A stretch of DNA of 64,000 nucleotides from Methylopumilus sp003533095. Lineage in GTDB: Bacteria > Pseudomonadota > Gammaproteobacteria > Burkholderiales > Methylophilaceae. The position numbers and the translations under genes were made by a program. Below are positions 34,445 through 43,424 of the stretch, piece by piece (within the stretch, counting starts at the first letter, position 1; each line of letters starts with the position of its first letter). The notes under the pieces are model-generated. The model worked only from the letters and a program-made list of their open reading frames with translations, was not told the origin of the DNA and searched no databases. Location: NCBI GenBank assembly GCA_963977845.1, contig CAXBPZ010000003.1:1-64000 (forward strand), read 5' to 3'.

Positions 34445-35458
34445 ATGACAAAAAAAGTTGCTGTCATTGGTGGCGGTATTGTGGGATGTATAACTTCATT
34501 TTTTCTTGTTGAAAAAGGATATGAAGTTACTTTAGTTGATCAGAATGCTATAGGTCAGGAGGCTTCATGGGCTGGTGCTGGAATTCTTTCCCCTCTATTA
34601 CCTTGGAACTATCAAGACACAGTAAACAATCTTTGTTTTGGAAGTGCTGATTTTTATAAGCAGCTTTCCGAAACCTTAAAAAAAGATACAGGGATTGATC
34701 CTGAATGGATTGAATCAGGTATGTTGATTTACGATATTCATGAAAAGAATCACGCAATAAGTTGGTGTCAAAAAAATCATATTGAAATTCAAGAAGTGCA
34801 AATAGAAAAAATACCTTATTTACTTTTGCCGCATGTTGCTCAAATTCGAAATCCTCGTTTACTCAAAGCTTTAAAGATTTATTTAACTAAAAATAATGTT
34901 GTCATGATGGAACATCAAAAGGTTAAGCCCATTTCTGATTCAAATAATTTTATTTCCTCTCTTCACACTGAAAGCGGTATGAATTTGCAAGCAGATTTTT
35001 ATGTTGTAGCCTCAGGAGCATGGAGTTCTTGTATTTTAAATGAGGTTGAAATGCCAAAAATTAAACCAATTAGAGGACAGCTTATTCAATACCCTAGCAT
35101 TAAAGAAAAATTGCCCTATATTCTTTATAAGAATGATTTTTATTTAATACAAAGACAGGATGGAGTGGTTCTCGCCGGTAGCACAAAAGAAGACGTTGGA
35201 TTTGATAAGAGAATTACAGAAGAAGCAAGAAAATCTCTTCAAATGAAAGCTGAATCCATCATGCCAATTTTAAAAAATTACAACATTGAAAATCAATGGA
35301 GTGGCTTAAGGCCGGGTTCCCAAGACAATGTGCCCATGATAGAGAGGCATCATAAATACAATAATGTATACTTAAATGTAGGCCATTATCGTTATGGTTT
35401 GACGATGGCACCTAAAGCAGCAAGAATTATTAGTGATTTAATAACTCTAAATGGATAG
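34445..35458 (+). CDS. thiO: Glycine oxidase ThiO (FAD-dependent)
   Basis: FAD enzyme oxidising glycine to iminoglycine for the thiazole half of thiamine. The 337 residues begin with the dinucleotide-binding fold KVAVIGGGIVGCITSFFLVEKG. EASWAGAGILSPLLPW is also present, and the C-terminal WSGLRPGSQDNVPMI and GHYRYGLTMAPKAAR are diagnostic for the ThiO group of D-amino-acid oxidases. Other thi genes are not adjacent; a general D-amino-acid oxidase remains possible. Confidence 0.87.
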   Translation: MTKKVAVIGGGIVGCITSFFLVEKGYEVTLVDQNAIGQEASWAGAGILSPLLPWNYQDTVNNLCFGSADFYKQLSETLKKDTGIDPEWIESGMLIYDIHEKNHAISWCQKNHIEIQEVQIEKIPYLLLPHVAQIRNPRLLKALKIYLTKNNVVMMEHQKVKPISDSNNFISSLHTESGMNLQADFYVVASGAWSSCILNEVEMPKIKPIRGQLIQYPSIKEKLPYILYKNDFYLIQRQDGVVLAGSTKEDVGFDKRITEEARKSLQMKAESIMPILKNYNIENQWSGLRPGSQDNVPMIERHHKYNNVYLNVGHYRYGLTMAPKAARIISDLITLNG

Positions 35459-35463
35459 GTATT

Positions 35464-36078
35464 ATGCGCTTAAAAATTTTTATAGCTTTCTTTCTATTTT
35501 TAATGAGCTTTACTGTTATGGCAATTGAAGAGCCAGAATTTATTAGTATTGAAAAAAAAGATGCATTTGAAATAAGAGAGTACAAATCTAAACTCATTGC
35601 TCAAGTTCTTGTCACAGGTACATTTGATAGTGCTTCAAATAAGGGATTTCGTTTGTTGGCTGATTTTATTTTTGGAAATAATAAAACAAATGAAGGCTCG
35701 AAAAAAATTGATATGACAGCTCCGGTAATTACACGTGATGCTTCAGAAAAAATTGAAATGACGGCGCCAGTTATTTCGGAGGAAACTGAAAGGGGTTGGT
35801 ATATTAGTTTTAACATGCCAAAGCAATATTCAAAAGAGACTCTCCCTATTCCTAATAACTCGGAAGTTAAAATAATTGAAGTGCCTGCAGAAAAATTTGC
35901 GGTTATTACATTCTCTGGTTTGGTGCGAGATAAGAAATATGCTGAAATGCTGAATGAACTTATCGAAGAAATGAAAAAAAGAAATTTAGAGCCAAAGGGG
36001 CCTCCAATATTAGCCCGATATAATCCACCTTGGACGCTACCATTTCTAAGAAGAAATGAATTGATGTTTAGACTTTAG
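35464..36078 (+). CDS. SOUL family heme-binding protein
   Basis: A 204-residue exported protein with a signal peptide (about 1-20, LKIFIAFFLFLMSFTVMA). A SOUL/HBP domain follows, with EFISIEKKDAFEIREYKS, two copies of a KI(D/E)MTAPVI strand motif, and ARYNPPWTLPFLRRNE at the end. SOUL proteins bind heme or tetrapyrroles; the bacterial role is not established. It lies 5 bases after thiO, so it is probably co-transcribed, but the functional link is unclear. Confidence 0.88.
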   Translation: MRLKIFIAFFLFLMSFTVMAIEEPEFISIEKKDAFEIREYKSKLIAQVLVTGTFDSASNKGFRLLADFIFGNNKTNEGSKKIDMTAPVITRDASEKIEMTAPVISEETERGWYISFNMPKQYSKETLPIPNNSEVKIIEVPAEKFAVITFSGLVRDKKYAEMLNELIEEMKKRNLEPKGPPILARYNPPWTLPFLRRNELMFRL

Positions 36079-36109
36079 AAATTAATTATTTTTATTTAGG
36101 ATAAAAATC

Positions 36110-36508
36110 ATGAAACCTAACAAATTTAGCAAACTAGCTCAGCATGGATTAACAATAGTAGGACAAACAGTTTTAATTGTTATTGCTGTCTCAACTATTT
36201 TTGCGGTTATGCAAGAGATTAATCATGTTTGGGAGGCCGGAACAATTGCAGTTGGCGATCTTCTGATGCTGTTCTTATATCTAGAAGTGATGTCAATGTT
36301 AAATCATTATTTGGGATCGGGAAATCTTCCAGTTCGTTATCCTTTATATATTGGCATCATTGCTTTAGCTCGCTTTCTTGTCCTTGATATTAAAGAAATT
36401 GATGCATTTAAGATGTTTGCTCTTTCAGGCTCAATATTGCTTATTGCACTAGCAATATTAATAGTTCGCTACGGTCACGTTCGCTTCCCCTACACCGAAG
36501 ATAATTAG
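36110..36508 (+). CDS. PsiE-family membrane protein
   Basis: A 132-residue integral membrane protein with four predicted helices (about 15-40, 55-72, 80-98, 105-125). It has the phosphate-starvation-inducible PsiE fold, including LLMLFLYLEVMSMLNHYL and LPVRYPLYIGIIALARFLV. Function is unknown in all members. The phoU gene at the other end of the window does not show any linkage. The ribosome site TTTAGGAT precedes the ATG. Confidence 0.82.
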   Translation: MKPNKFSKLAQHGLTIVGQTVLIVIAVSTIFAVMQEINHVWEAGTIAVGDLLMLFLYLEVMSMLNHYLGSGNLPVRYPLYIGIIALARFLVLDIKEIDAFKMFALSGSILLIALAILIVRYGHVRFPYTEDN

Positions 36509-36549
36509 AAATTTTTTAAAACTTGGACAGATTTGGGACAAGCACCCTT

Positions 36550-37062
36550 TTATTTAACTTTTTTGGACTTTGTTTTTTTTAGTCTCTCACCTCGCTTATA
36601 AAGCTCAGAGCGTCCTCCAGACTTTTCCACTAAGTGGATATTTGAGATGACCATGGTACGGTCTACTGCTTTACACATGTCATAGATGGTAAGGAGGGCG
36701 ATGCTGACCGCAGAGAGAGCCTCCATTTCAAGTCCTGTTTGTGCAAAACATTCACATGATGATTGACATGTAATGATGTTATTTTTTTTATCAATATTAA
36801 AATTAATATCAATCTTAGATAAAGCTATTGTGTGACAAAGAGGAATGAGTTCCCATGTTTTTTTTGCAGCTTGAATACCTGCAATTCTTGCAGTATTTAA
36901 AACATCACCTTTTTTAATTAAATTATCTTGTATTAATTTTAAAGTTTCCTTATTTATCTTTATTGAGCCTTCTGCGATTGCTTTTCTGTGAGTAATAGCT
37001 TTATCGGTAATATCAACAAGTTGCGCATCACCCTTTTGATTAATGTGAGTAAGTTTTTTCAT
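36550..37062 (-). CDS. moaC: Cyclic pyranopterin monophosphate synthase
   Basis: Second step of molybdenum cofactor synthesis. The 170 residues contain the family motifs KTWELIPLCHTIALSKI and GLEMEALSAVSIALLTIYDMCKAVD. The C-terminus is basic (KRGERLKKTKSKKVK). It stands alone on the minus strand between psiE and the M48 peptidase gene; no moaA, moaD or moaE are nearby. Its presence implies a molybdoenzyme elsewhere in the genome. Confidence 0.95.
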   Translation of the reverse strand: MKKLTHINQKGDAQLVDITDKAITHRKAIAEGSIKINKETLKLIQDNLIKKGDVLNTARIAGIQAAKKTWELIPLCHTIALSKIDINFNIDKKNNIITCQSSCECFAQTGLEMEALSAVSIALLTIYDMCKAVDRTMVISNIHLVEKSGGRSELYKRGERLKKTKSKKVK

Positions 37063-37126
37063 AAAATTTATTAGCTTATCTTTACTGACTTAGATGTAAG
37101 TGTTTATTAATCTAGGTATCATACCA

Positions 37127-38563
37127 ATGATGAAATTTAAAATTACATTATTAATTAGTTTTTTTTGCTGTTTAACTGTTTTTGCAGATGAATTACCTGA
37201 TCTGGGAGATTCATCCCAGCTCATAATTTCTGCGAAAGAAGAACAGGCTATCGCTAGAGAAATTTTAAAGGAAGTCGCAGTCAGTCCTGAAATTGTCCAA
37301 GATGTTGAAGTAATTGATTATCTTAAAAACTTGGGTGATAGGTTGGTTGCATATAGCCCAAATAAAAGACAACAATTTAATTTTTTTGTGGTTAATGAAT
37401 CTTCCATAAATGCTTTTGCAATGATTGGAGGTGTGATTGGGGTTCATACCGGCCTTATTCTTGCATCAAATAATGAATCAGAAGTTGCAAGTGTGTTAGG
37501 TCATGAAATTGCTCACGTTACGCAAAGACATTTGCCAAGAATGATCGCTCAGCAAAAAAATGATTCAATTAAAACTGTGCTGGGGATTGCTTTGGCACTG
37601 CTTGTAGCGAGAGCTAATCCTCAATTGTCAGCTGGAACTATGACTGCAGCTTCAGCGATGGGCGTTCAAAAACAATTAGATTACACAAGAGATCATGAAA
37701 GAGAAGCAGATCGAGTGGGATTTCAAATTTTGACTGATGCTGGATTTGATGGTCGAGCTATGGTTTCTTTTTTCAGCACTCTTCAAAAAGGCTCGCGTTT
37801 TTCTGAGGGTGCAGCCCCGAGTTTTTTAAGAACCCATCCTATTACAACTGAACGTATAAGTGATATTTCAAACAGAGTCAAAGAGAGTCGTTATAGGCAA
37901 ATACCTGATAACCCGGATTTTTTATATATCAAATCAAAATTAAGAGCAACGAATGGCACCCCTCAGTCTGCTGTTGATGAGTTTGAGGGAAGTATCAAAG
38001 ACAAGCGTTATATGAATGAATCTGCCGAGCGATATGGCCTTGCAATAGCCTACATGAGGAAAAATGATTTTGTTAAAGCTCGGCAAGAGGTTGAATGGTT
38101 AAAAACAAATGCAAAAAAAGATGTGCTTATTGAAACCCTTGCATGCAAACTAGAAGTTGCAACAAATCAGCCAGCCCAAGCTTTAAATCTCTATTTAAAA
38201 GCTCTAAATATATACCCTAATTATCGAGCTTTAATTTATGGATTAGCAGAACTCTATTTAATGACAAATGAGCCAGAAAAATCTATCAGACTTATTAATG
38301 ACAAATTGAATTTTTATCCAGATGATAGCTATTTTTATGAGCTGCTTTCAAGGGCTTATGCAAAACAGGGCAAAGAATTGCTTCAATACCAAGCTCAATC
38401 AGAAGCTTACTACCGTAAATTTAATTTACCGAGAGCGATAGAGCAGATGGAATTTGCTGCGAAATCTAAAGATGGTAATTTTTATCAAAAATCGATTGTG
38501 GAGTCTCGTTTGAAGCAATTGAAATTTGAAAATAGTCTCGAAGACGCCAAAGACAAAAAATAA
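37127..38563 (+). CDS. bepA: M48 family beta-barrel assembly-enhancing protease (BepA-like)
   Basis: Periplasmic zinc protease and chaperone that helps LptD and other outer-membrane proteins mature. From the ATG at 37127 it has 478 residues: a signal peptide (FKITLLISFFCCLTVFA), a peptidase domain with the zinc site VLGHEIAHVTQRH and the third ligand in DHEREADRVGF, and a C-terminal TPR region (about 300-440). A GTG at 37100 would add nine residues before the signal and seems less likely. Function fits the many Lpt genes in this window. Confidence 0.9.
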   Translation: MMKFKITLLISFFCCLTVFADELPDLGDSSQLIISAKEEQAIAREILKEVAVSPEIVQDVEVIDYLKNLGDRLVAYSPNKRQQFNFFVVNESSINAFAMIGGVIGVHTGLILASNNESEVASVLGHEIAHVTQRHLPRMIAQQKNDSIKTVLGIALALLVARANPQLSAGTMTAASAMGVQKQLDYTRDHEREADRVGFQILTDAGFDGRAMVSFFSTLQKGSRFSEGAAPSFLRTHPITTERISDISNRVKESRYRQIPDNPDFLYIKSKLRATNGTPQSAVDEFEGSIKDKRYMNESAERYGLAIAYMRKNDFVKARQEVEWLKTNAKKDVLIETLACKLEVATNQPAQALNLYLKALNIYPNYRALIYGLAELYLMTNEPEKSIRLINDKLNFYPDDSYFYELLSRAYAKQGKELLQYQAQSEAYYRKFNLPRAIEQMEFAAKSKDGNFYQKSIVESRLKQLKFENSLEDAKDKK

Positions 38564-38708
38564 CACTCTATTTGTATTCACCTTAGTCCTACTTTTCGCT
38601 AAATAAATTGATAAGTAAAATATATCATAAATATAATAACAATTGATTATACATATTAATATGACTTACCTATAATCATCATTTTTAAACCAACCAAAGA
38701 AGGAGAAA

Positions 38709-39278
38709 ATGATGTCTTCATTAGTTAATACTGAAGTAAAACCGTTTAAAGCAACAGCGTTTCACAATGGCAAGTTCATTGACGTTACAGAAGCAAATCT
38801 TAAAGGAAAATGGTCAGTTGTTATTTTTATGCCAGCGGCATTTACATTTAACTGCCCAACAGAAGTTGAAGATGCTGCTGATCATTATGCAGAATTTCAA
38901 AAAGCAGGCGCAGAAGTTTATATCGTCACAACTGACACACATTTTTCGCACAAAGTTTGGCACGAAACTTCACCAGCAGTTAGCAAGGCAAAATTTCCAT
39001 TAATCGGTGATCCTACTCATCAATTGACACGAGCATTTGAAGTGCATATTGAGGAAGAAGGTTTAGCTTTACGTGGCACCTTTATTATCAATCCAAAAGG
39101 TGAAATCAAGACTATGGAAGTACATGACAATGCAATTGCGCGGGACGTGAAAGAAACATTACGCAAATTAAAAGCTGCACAATACGTAGCGAATAATCCA
39201 GGTCAAGTTTGCCCAGCAAAATGGCAAGAAGGAGCTAAAACAATTGCTCCGTCACTAGACCTTGTAGGTAAGATCTAA
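38709..39278 (+). CDS. ahpC: Alkyl hydroperoxide reductase subunit C (peroxiredoxin)
   Basis: Typical two-Cys peroxiredoxin that reduces H2O2 and organic peroxides, recycled by AhpF. The 189 residues have the peroxidatic Cys in FTFNCPTEVE and the resolving Cys in GQVCPAKWQ. AGGAG lies 3 bases before the first ATG and 6 before a second in-frame ATG, so the start may be 38712. A consensus -10 TATAAT at 38671-38676 has no good -35, as expected for an activator-dependent (perhaps OxyR) promoter. Confidence 0.96.
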   Translation: MMSSLVNTEVKPFKATAFHNGKFIDVTEANLKGKWSVVIFMPAAFTFNCPTEVEDAADHYAEFQKAGAEVYIVTTDTHFSHKVWHETSPAVSKAKFPLIGDPTHQLTRAFEVHIEEEGLALRGTFIINPKGEIKTMEVHDNAIARDVKETLRKLKAAQYVANNPGQVCPAKWQEGAKTIAPSLDLVGKI

Positions 39279-39294
39279 ACACAAAAAAATGAAT

Positions 39295-39317
39295 CCCAGG
39301 CCAATATCCGGCCTGGG
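39295..39317 (+). other. GC-rich hairpin between ahpC and ahpF
   Basis: CCCAGGCC (39295-39302) and GGCCTGGG (39310-39317) form a perfect 8-bp stem with a 7-base loop, 17 bases after the ahpC stop. No T-run follows. It probably stabilises the ahpC 3' end or attenuates readthrough, keeping AhpC in excess of AhpF. Confidence 0.7.
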
Positions 39318-39352
39318 CGTTTCATAATGAGATAAATACTCAAGGAAATATA

Positions 39353-40906
39353 ATGGCTCTAGATTTAGCAATTAAAAATCAACTTCAAGAATATATGACC
39401 AGGCTTATTAACCCAATAAAGCTTGTAGCTTATGTTGATGAAAATCCGTCGTCTAATGAAATGATAGAGATGCTCGAAGAAGTTGCATCTTTGTCGGAAA
39501 AGATTACTTTAAGTAAAGTGACAGATGTTTCTAAACGAATTCCCTCCTTTGAAGTTAATAGAGAAAAGGAACCTACAGGTATCACTTTTGCAGGTATTCC
39601 ATCAGGGCATGAATTTACGTCTTTTGTGTTAGCACTTCTTCAAGCCAGTGGTTACCCTTTAAAAATAGATGCTGAAAAAATAGAACAAATTAAAAATATT
39701 GAAGGCAAATTTCATTTTGAAACTTATATTTCACTAAGTTGCCATAATTGTCCCGATGTAGTGCAGGCATTAAATGTAATGTCTATCATTAATCCCAATA
39801 TTTCTCATGTAATGATTGATGGTGCCTTATTCCAAAAAGAAATTGAAGATAAGCAGATCATGGCTGTGCCCACTATTTATCTTAATGGAAAGTCTTTTGG
39901 ACAAGGCCGAATGGAGCTAGATGAAATCGTTAATAAAATTGATTCGAGTGCAAGCTTAAAAGAAGCGGAAAAATTATCAAAAAAAGAAACTTATGATGTT
40001 TTAATAATCGGTGGAGGGCCAGCGGGTGCATCAGCTGCGATTTATAGCGCACGTAAAGGCATACGCACAGGAATTATTGCTGAACGTTTTGGTGGTCAAG
40101 TGATGGATACATTGGGCATAGAAAATTTTATATCTGTGAAAGCAACGGAAGGACCAAAATTAGTTGCAGCACTTGAAGAGCACGTAAAAGAATATGAAGT
40201 TGATATTATGAATTTGCAACGTGCAAAAAGTATTCAAAAAAATGATTTAAATTCATTATTTGAAGTAGAACTTGAAAACGGTGGAAAACTTAAAAGTAAA
40301 TCAGTGATTATTGCAACTGGTGCAAGATGGAAAGAATTAAATGTGCCCGGTGAAAAAGAATTCAAAGGGAAGGGCGTTGCATACTGCCCTCACTGTGACG
40401 GTCCTCTATTTAAAGGTAAACATGTTGCTGTGATAGGCGGTGGAAATTCTGGTGTTGAAGCTGCAATTGATCTTGCAAATATTGTTGGGCATGTCACCCT
40501 TTTTGAATTTGCATCTGAACTCAAAGCTGACGATATTTTGCAGAAAAGGCTTTATAGCTTATCCAATGTTGATGTCGTATTAAATGCCCAAACTACCGAA
40601 GTGATTGGTACGGATAAGGTAAGCGGCTTGATTTATTTGGATCGCAAATCAAACGAGAAGAAAACTATTGAGCTCGAGGGTGTTTTTATTCAGATTGGAT
40701 TATTGCCAAATACGGATTTTGTTAAAAATACTGTAGATTTATCAAAGTTTGGCGAAATTATAGTTGATCATCATAATCAGTCTTCATTACCAGGGCTATT
40801 TGCAGCAGGCGATGTAACAACTGTACCTTACAAGCAAATTATTATTGCGATGGGGGAAGGGTCAAAAGCATCTCTTGGCGCTTTCGATTACCTTATTCGT
40901 CAATAA
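39353..40906 (+). CDS. ahpF: Alkyl hydroperoxide reductase subunit F
   Basis: NADH-dependent flavoprotein that reduces AhpC. The 517 residues are full length. An N-terminal tandem thioredoxin-like domain (1-200) has the CHNC disulfide, an FAD-binding domain has IIGGGPAGASAAIYSARKG, the active disulfide lies in AYCPHCDGPLF, and the NAD-binding segment is AVIGGGNSGVEAAIDLA. AAGGAAAT precedes the ATG. It ends 1 base before the convergent hda. Confidence 0.96.
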   Translation: MALDLAIKNQLQEYMTRLINPIKLVAYVDENPSSNEMIEMLEEVASLSEKITLSKVTDVSKRIPSFEVNREKEPTGITFAGIPSGHEFTSFVLALLQASGYPLKIDAEKIEQIKNIEGKFHFETYISLSCHNCPDVVQALNVMSIINPNISHVMIDGALFQKEIEDKQIMAVPTIYLNGKSFGQGRMELDEIVNKIDSSASLKEAEKLSKKETYDVLIIGGGPAGASAAIYSARKGIRTGIIAERFGGQVMDTLGIENFISVKATEGPKLVAALEEHVKEYEVDIMNLQRAKSIQKNDLNSLFEVELENGGKLKSKSVIIATGARWKELNVPGEKEFKGKGVAYCPHCDGPLFKGKHVAVIGGGNSGVEAAIDLANIVGHVTLFEFASELKADDILQKRLYSLSNVDVVLNAQTTEVIGTDKVSGLIYLDRKSNEKKTIELEGVFIQIGLLPNTDFVKNTVDLSKFGEIIVDHHNQSSLPGLFAAGDVTTVPYKQIIIAMGEGSKASLGAFDYLIRQ

Positions 40907-40907
40907 G

Positions 40908-41510
40908 CTACATCTTATTAGCTTCGATAATTTCTTTAAGTAACGGAAGCGTAATGGGTCTTTTGTAAGTTAAAGACCATTTATCCAAAGCTTCTAATAT
41001 AGAAAATAAATTTGGCATATCTCGTTTTAGATATTTTAGACAATAATCAATAATCTCCATGTTGAGCTTCATTCCTCTCTCATCAGCATGTTTTAAAAGC
41101 GCTAATTTTTTTTCCTCGTCAGATAGACCTATCACTTCATAAGTAACACCCCAAGCAAGTCTTGTTGCTAAGTCATCCCTTAATTTCATTTGGAGGGGAG
41201 AGTAGAGCCCTGTTACTAACATATTTTGATTGGACTCTTTGCATCTATTGTATGTGTTAAATAATTCGATTTGACCTAGTTCATCGAGTAAATGAACATC
41301 ATCATGAATGATAAATCCATGATCCGAGGCAATATGAGCTAAATGAGATTTGCCTGAGCCTTCATTGCCCCAGAGATATATAAATTGAATGGGTAATTTA
41401 TTTGAGATGATTTGCTTTAAGGTATGAACTACTTCGATATTTTGACCAACTACAAAATTTTCAAAAGATTGTTTCGGTGTTGGAGATAGGGCTAATAGCA
41501 TCTGTTTCAT
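40908..41510 (-). CDS. hda: DnaA regulatory inactivator Hda
   Basis: DnaA-like AAA+ protein which with the sliding clamp stimulates DnaA-ATP hydrolysis, preventing over-initiation. The 200 residues have the N-terminal clamp-binding type start (MKQMLLALSP), FVVGQN, Walker A LWGNEGSGKSHL, a weak Walker B (FIIHDDVHLL) and sensor II in the lid. It lacks the DNA-binding domain IV of DnaA. It is divergent from purM, a conserved betaproteobacterial arrangement. Confidence 0.9.
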   Translation of the reverse strand: MKQMLLALSPTPKQSFENFVVGQNIEVVHTLKQIISNKLPIQFIYLWGNEGSGKSHLAHIASDHGFIIHDDVHLLDELGQIELFNTYNRCKESNQNMLVTGLYSPLQMKLRDDLATRLAWGVTYEVIGLSDEEKKLALLKHADERGMKLNMEIIDYCLKYLKRDMPNLFSILEALDKWSLTYKRPITLPLLKEIIEANKM

Positions 41511-41632
41511 ATCTATGGAAAAGCTTATTTAGGTAAAGATAGCTTTAATTATGCACATCTTTAAAATATATTTCGGTTAAAATTTCAATTATAACGACTA
41601 ACCCAAATGTTTAATGAAAGAGAGTTAATCTT

Positions 41633-42688
41633 TTGAATAAAGATGATGAAAAAAAAGATAACCAATCCATCAGTTATAAGGATGCAGGAGTAGATATTGA
41701 GGCAGGAGATCAGCTTGTTGAGAGAATTAAGCCTTTTGCTAAAAAAACCATGCGAGGGGAGGTTTTGGGTGGAATTGGAGGTTTTGGGTCTTTGTTTGAA
41801 GTTCCTAAAAAATACAAAGAGCCTATCTTAGTTTCAGGTACTGATGGTGTTGGCACAAAACTTAAATTAGCTTTTGAATTGAATAAACATGACACAGTTG
41901 GAATTGATTTGGTTGCTATGAGTGTTAATGACATATTGGTTCAAGGTGCTGAACCCTTATTCTTTCTCGATTATTTTGCATGTGGAAAACTTGACGTAGA
42001 AACAGCATCTCAAGTTATTAAAGGTATTGCAGAGGGTTGCGCTCAATCTGGATGTGCTCTTGTAGGTGGAGAAACAGCAGAAATGCCGGGCATGTACCCT
42101 GAAGGTGAATATGATTTAGCTGGATTCGCAGTAGGTGTTGTAGAAAAAAGTGAAATCATTAATGGCAAAACAATTCAACCTGGCGATGTAGTAATTGGTC
42201 TTGCTTCTAGTGGAGCTCATTCAAATGGATATTCTTTAATTAGGAAAATTATCAGCAATGAAAAAGCTGATTTTTTAGGTCCTTTTGATGGAAAAACATT
42301 AAAGGATATTGTAATGGAGCCCACAAGACTTTACGTAAAATCGATTCTTAAACTCAAAGAGACGATTGAAATTAAAGGGATGGCGCACATCACGGGCGGC
42401 GGTATTACTGAGAATATCCCGCGTATTTTAGAAGAAGATTTGATGGCAGAAATTCAATCATCAAGCTGGCCATTACCAAAACTTTTTCAATGGCTTCAAG
42501 AAAAAGGAAATATTCCTAACGCAGAACTTTATCGAACATTTAATTGTGGAATAGGTATGGCTATCGTCATGGATCGAAAGGACGTCGCCAAAGCAAAACA
42601 GATCTTACAAGAATTTAATGAGACAGTGTATGAAATAGGCGTCATTAGAAAGCGCGAATCTAATGAAAATCCTACCATGGTGATTTAA
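41633..42688 (+). CDS. purM: Phosphoribosylformylglycinamidine cyclo-ligase
   Basis: Fifth step of purine synthesis, closing the imidazole ring to make AIR. The 351 residues start with TTG preceded by AAAGAGAG. Typical motifs are SYKDAGVDIEAGD, VSGTDGVGTKLKLAFE, VDLVAMSVNDILVQGAEPLFFLDY-like text in two blocks, and GGGITENIPRIL. Downstream by 7 bases come two DUF3108 genes; purN is not next to it. Confidence 0.95.
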   Translation: MNKDDEKKDNQSISYKDAGVDIEAGDQLVERIKPFAKKTMRGEVLGGIGGFGSLFEVPKKYKEPILVSGTDGVGTKLKLAFELNKHDTVGIDLVAMSVNDILVQGAEPLFFLDYFACGKLDVETASQVIKGIAEGCAQSGCALVGGETAEMPGMYPEGEYDLAGFAVGVVEKSEIINGKTIQPGDVVIGLASSGAHSNGYSLIRKIISNEKADFLGPFDGKTLKDIVMEPTRLYVKSILKLKETIEIKGMAHITGGGITENIPRILEEDLMAEIQSSSWPLPKLFQWLQEKGNIPNAELYRTFNCGIGMAIVMDRKDVAKAKQILQEFNETVYEIGVIRKRESNENPTMVI

Positions 42689-42695
42689 TCTAGAT

Positions 42696-43424
42696 ATGAA
42701 AAAATTATTGCCATCCAAAAAGTGGCTAGTATTTTTTTTATTTATATTTGATACCTTAGCTTTTTCGAAAGAACTTCCTAGTAATTTAGAGTTGAAATAC
42801 GAGCTCACTCAAAATGGAGAGCTAGTGGGCACCGTCATTGAAAAATTTGTGACTGATGAAACTGGTAAATATCGAATTGAGAGCGCTACAAAAGGTATTG
42901 GTCTTTATGCATTATTTGGAGATCGTGTATTGATAAGTGAAGGCATTATTTCACCTGAGGGCTTAAAGCCAAAACACTTTGAACTTCATCAAGGAAATAA
43001 TGCGAGTAAAGATGCAATTGTTGATTTTGATTGGGACAGTCAAATATTAATTACTCGTTATAAAGGAAGTGACACAAAAGAAAGCATAGAAAACAAAACA
43101 CAAGATTTAATTAGTTACTTATATCAATTTAATTATGAAAATTTTGAAGAACCTACGATTGAATTTGCAGCTGCTACAGGTAAAAAGTATAAAAAATATC
43201 AATTTAGGATCACTGATAAAAAGGTATTGCTTTCATTAGGCGATGTAAATTTTGAGACCACTTCCATTCAAAGTCTAGCCGAAAGGGATGGAAGGCCAGA
43301 AACTCAATTATGGTTAAATAATAAACTTTATAAATTGCCAGTTCGTATTCGCTATCAAGAAAAAAATGGTTCGACACTAGAGCAAAATTTGACATACGCA
43401 AATATAGATCTCAATGAGATTTAA
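42696..43424 (+). CDS. DUF3108 domain-containing exported protein (copy 1)
   Basis: A 242-residue protein with a signal peptide (about 5-22, WLVFFLFIFDTLAFS) and a DUF3108 beta-rich domain. The motifs LELKYELTQNGELVGTV, GLKPKHFELHQ, VDFDWDSQ, DLISYLYQF and LPVRIRYQEKNGSTLEQ recur in the next gene. Function is unknown; the family is periplasmic or envelope-associated. It overlaps the next gene by 11 bases and follows purM by 7. Confidence 0.83.
   Translation: MKKLLPSKKWLVFFLFIFDTLAFSKELPSNLELKYELTQNGELVGTVIEKFVTDETGKYRIESATKGIGLYALFGDRVLISEGIISPEGLKPKHFELHQGNNASKDAIVDFDWDSQILITRYKGSDTKESIENKTQDLISYLYQFNYENFEEPTIEFAAATGKKYKKYQFRITDKKVLLSLGDVNFETTSIQSLAERDGRPETQLWLNNKLYKLPVRIRYQEKNGSTLEQNLTYANIDLNEI

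Noticed and set aside
32468..36508. Kef-thiO-SOUL-psiE as a novel gene system
   Set aside because: The genes are individually recognisable families with no common pathway visible; tight spacing alone is common throughout this genome.
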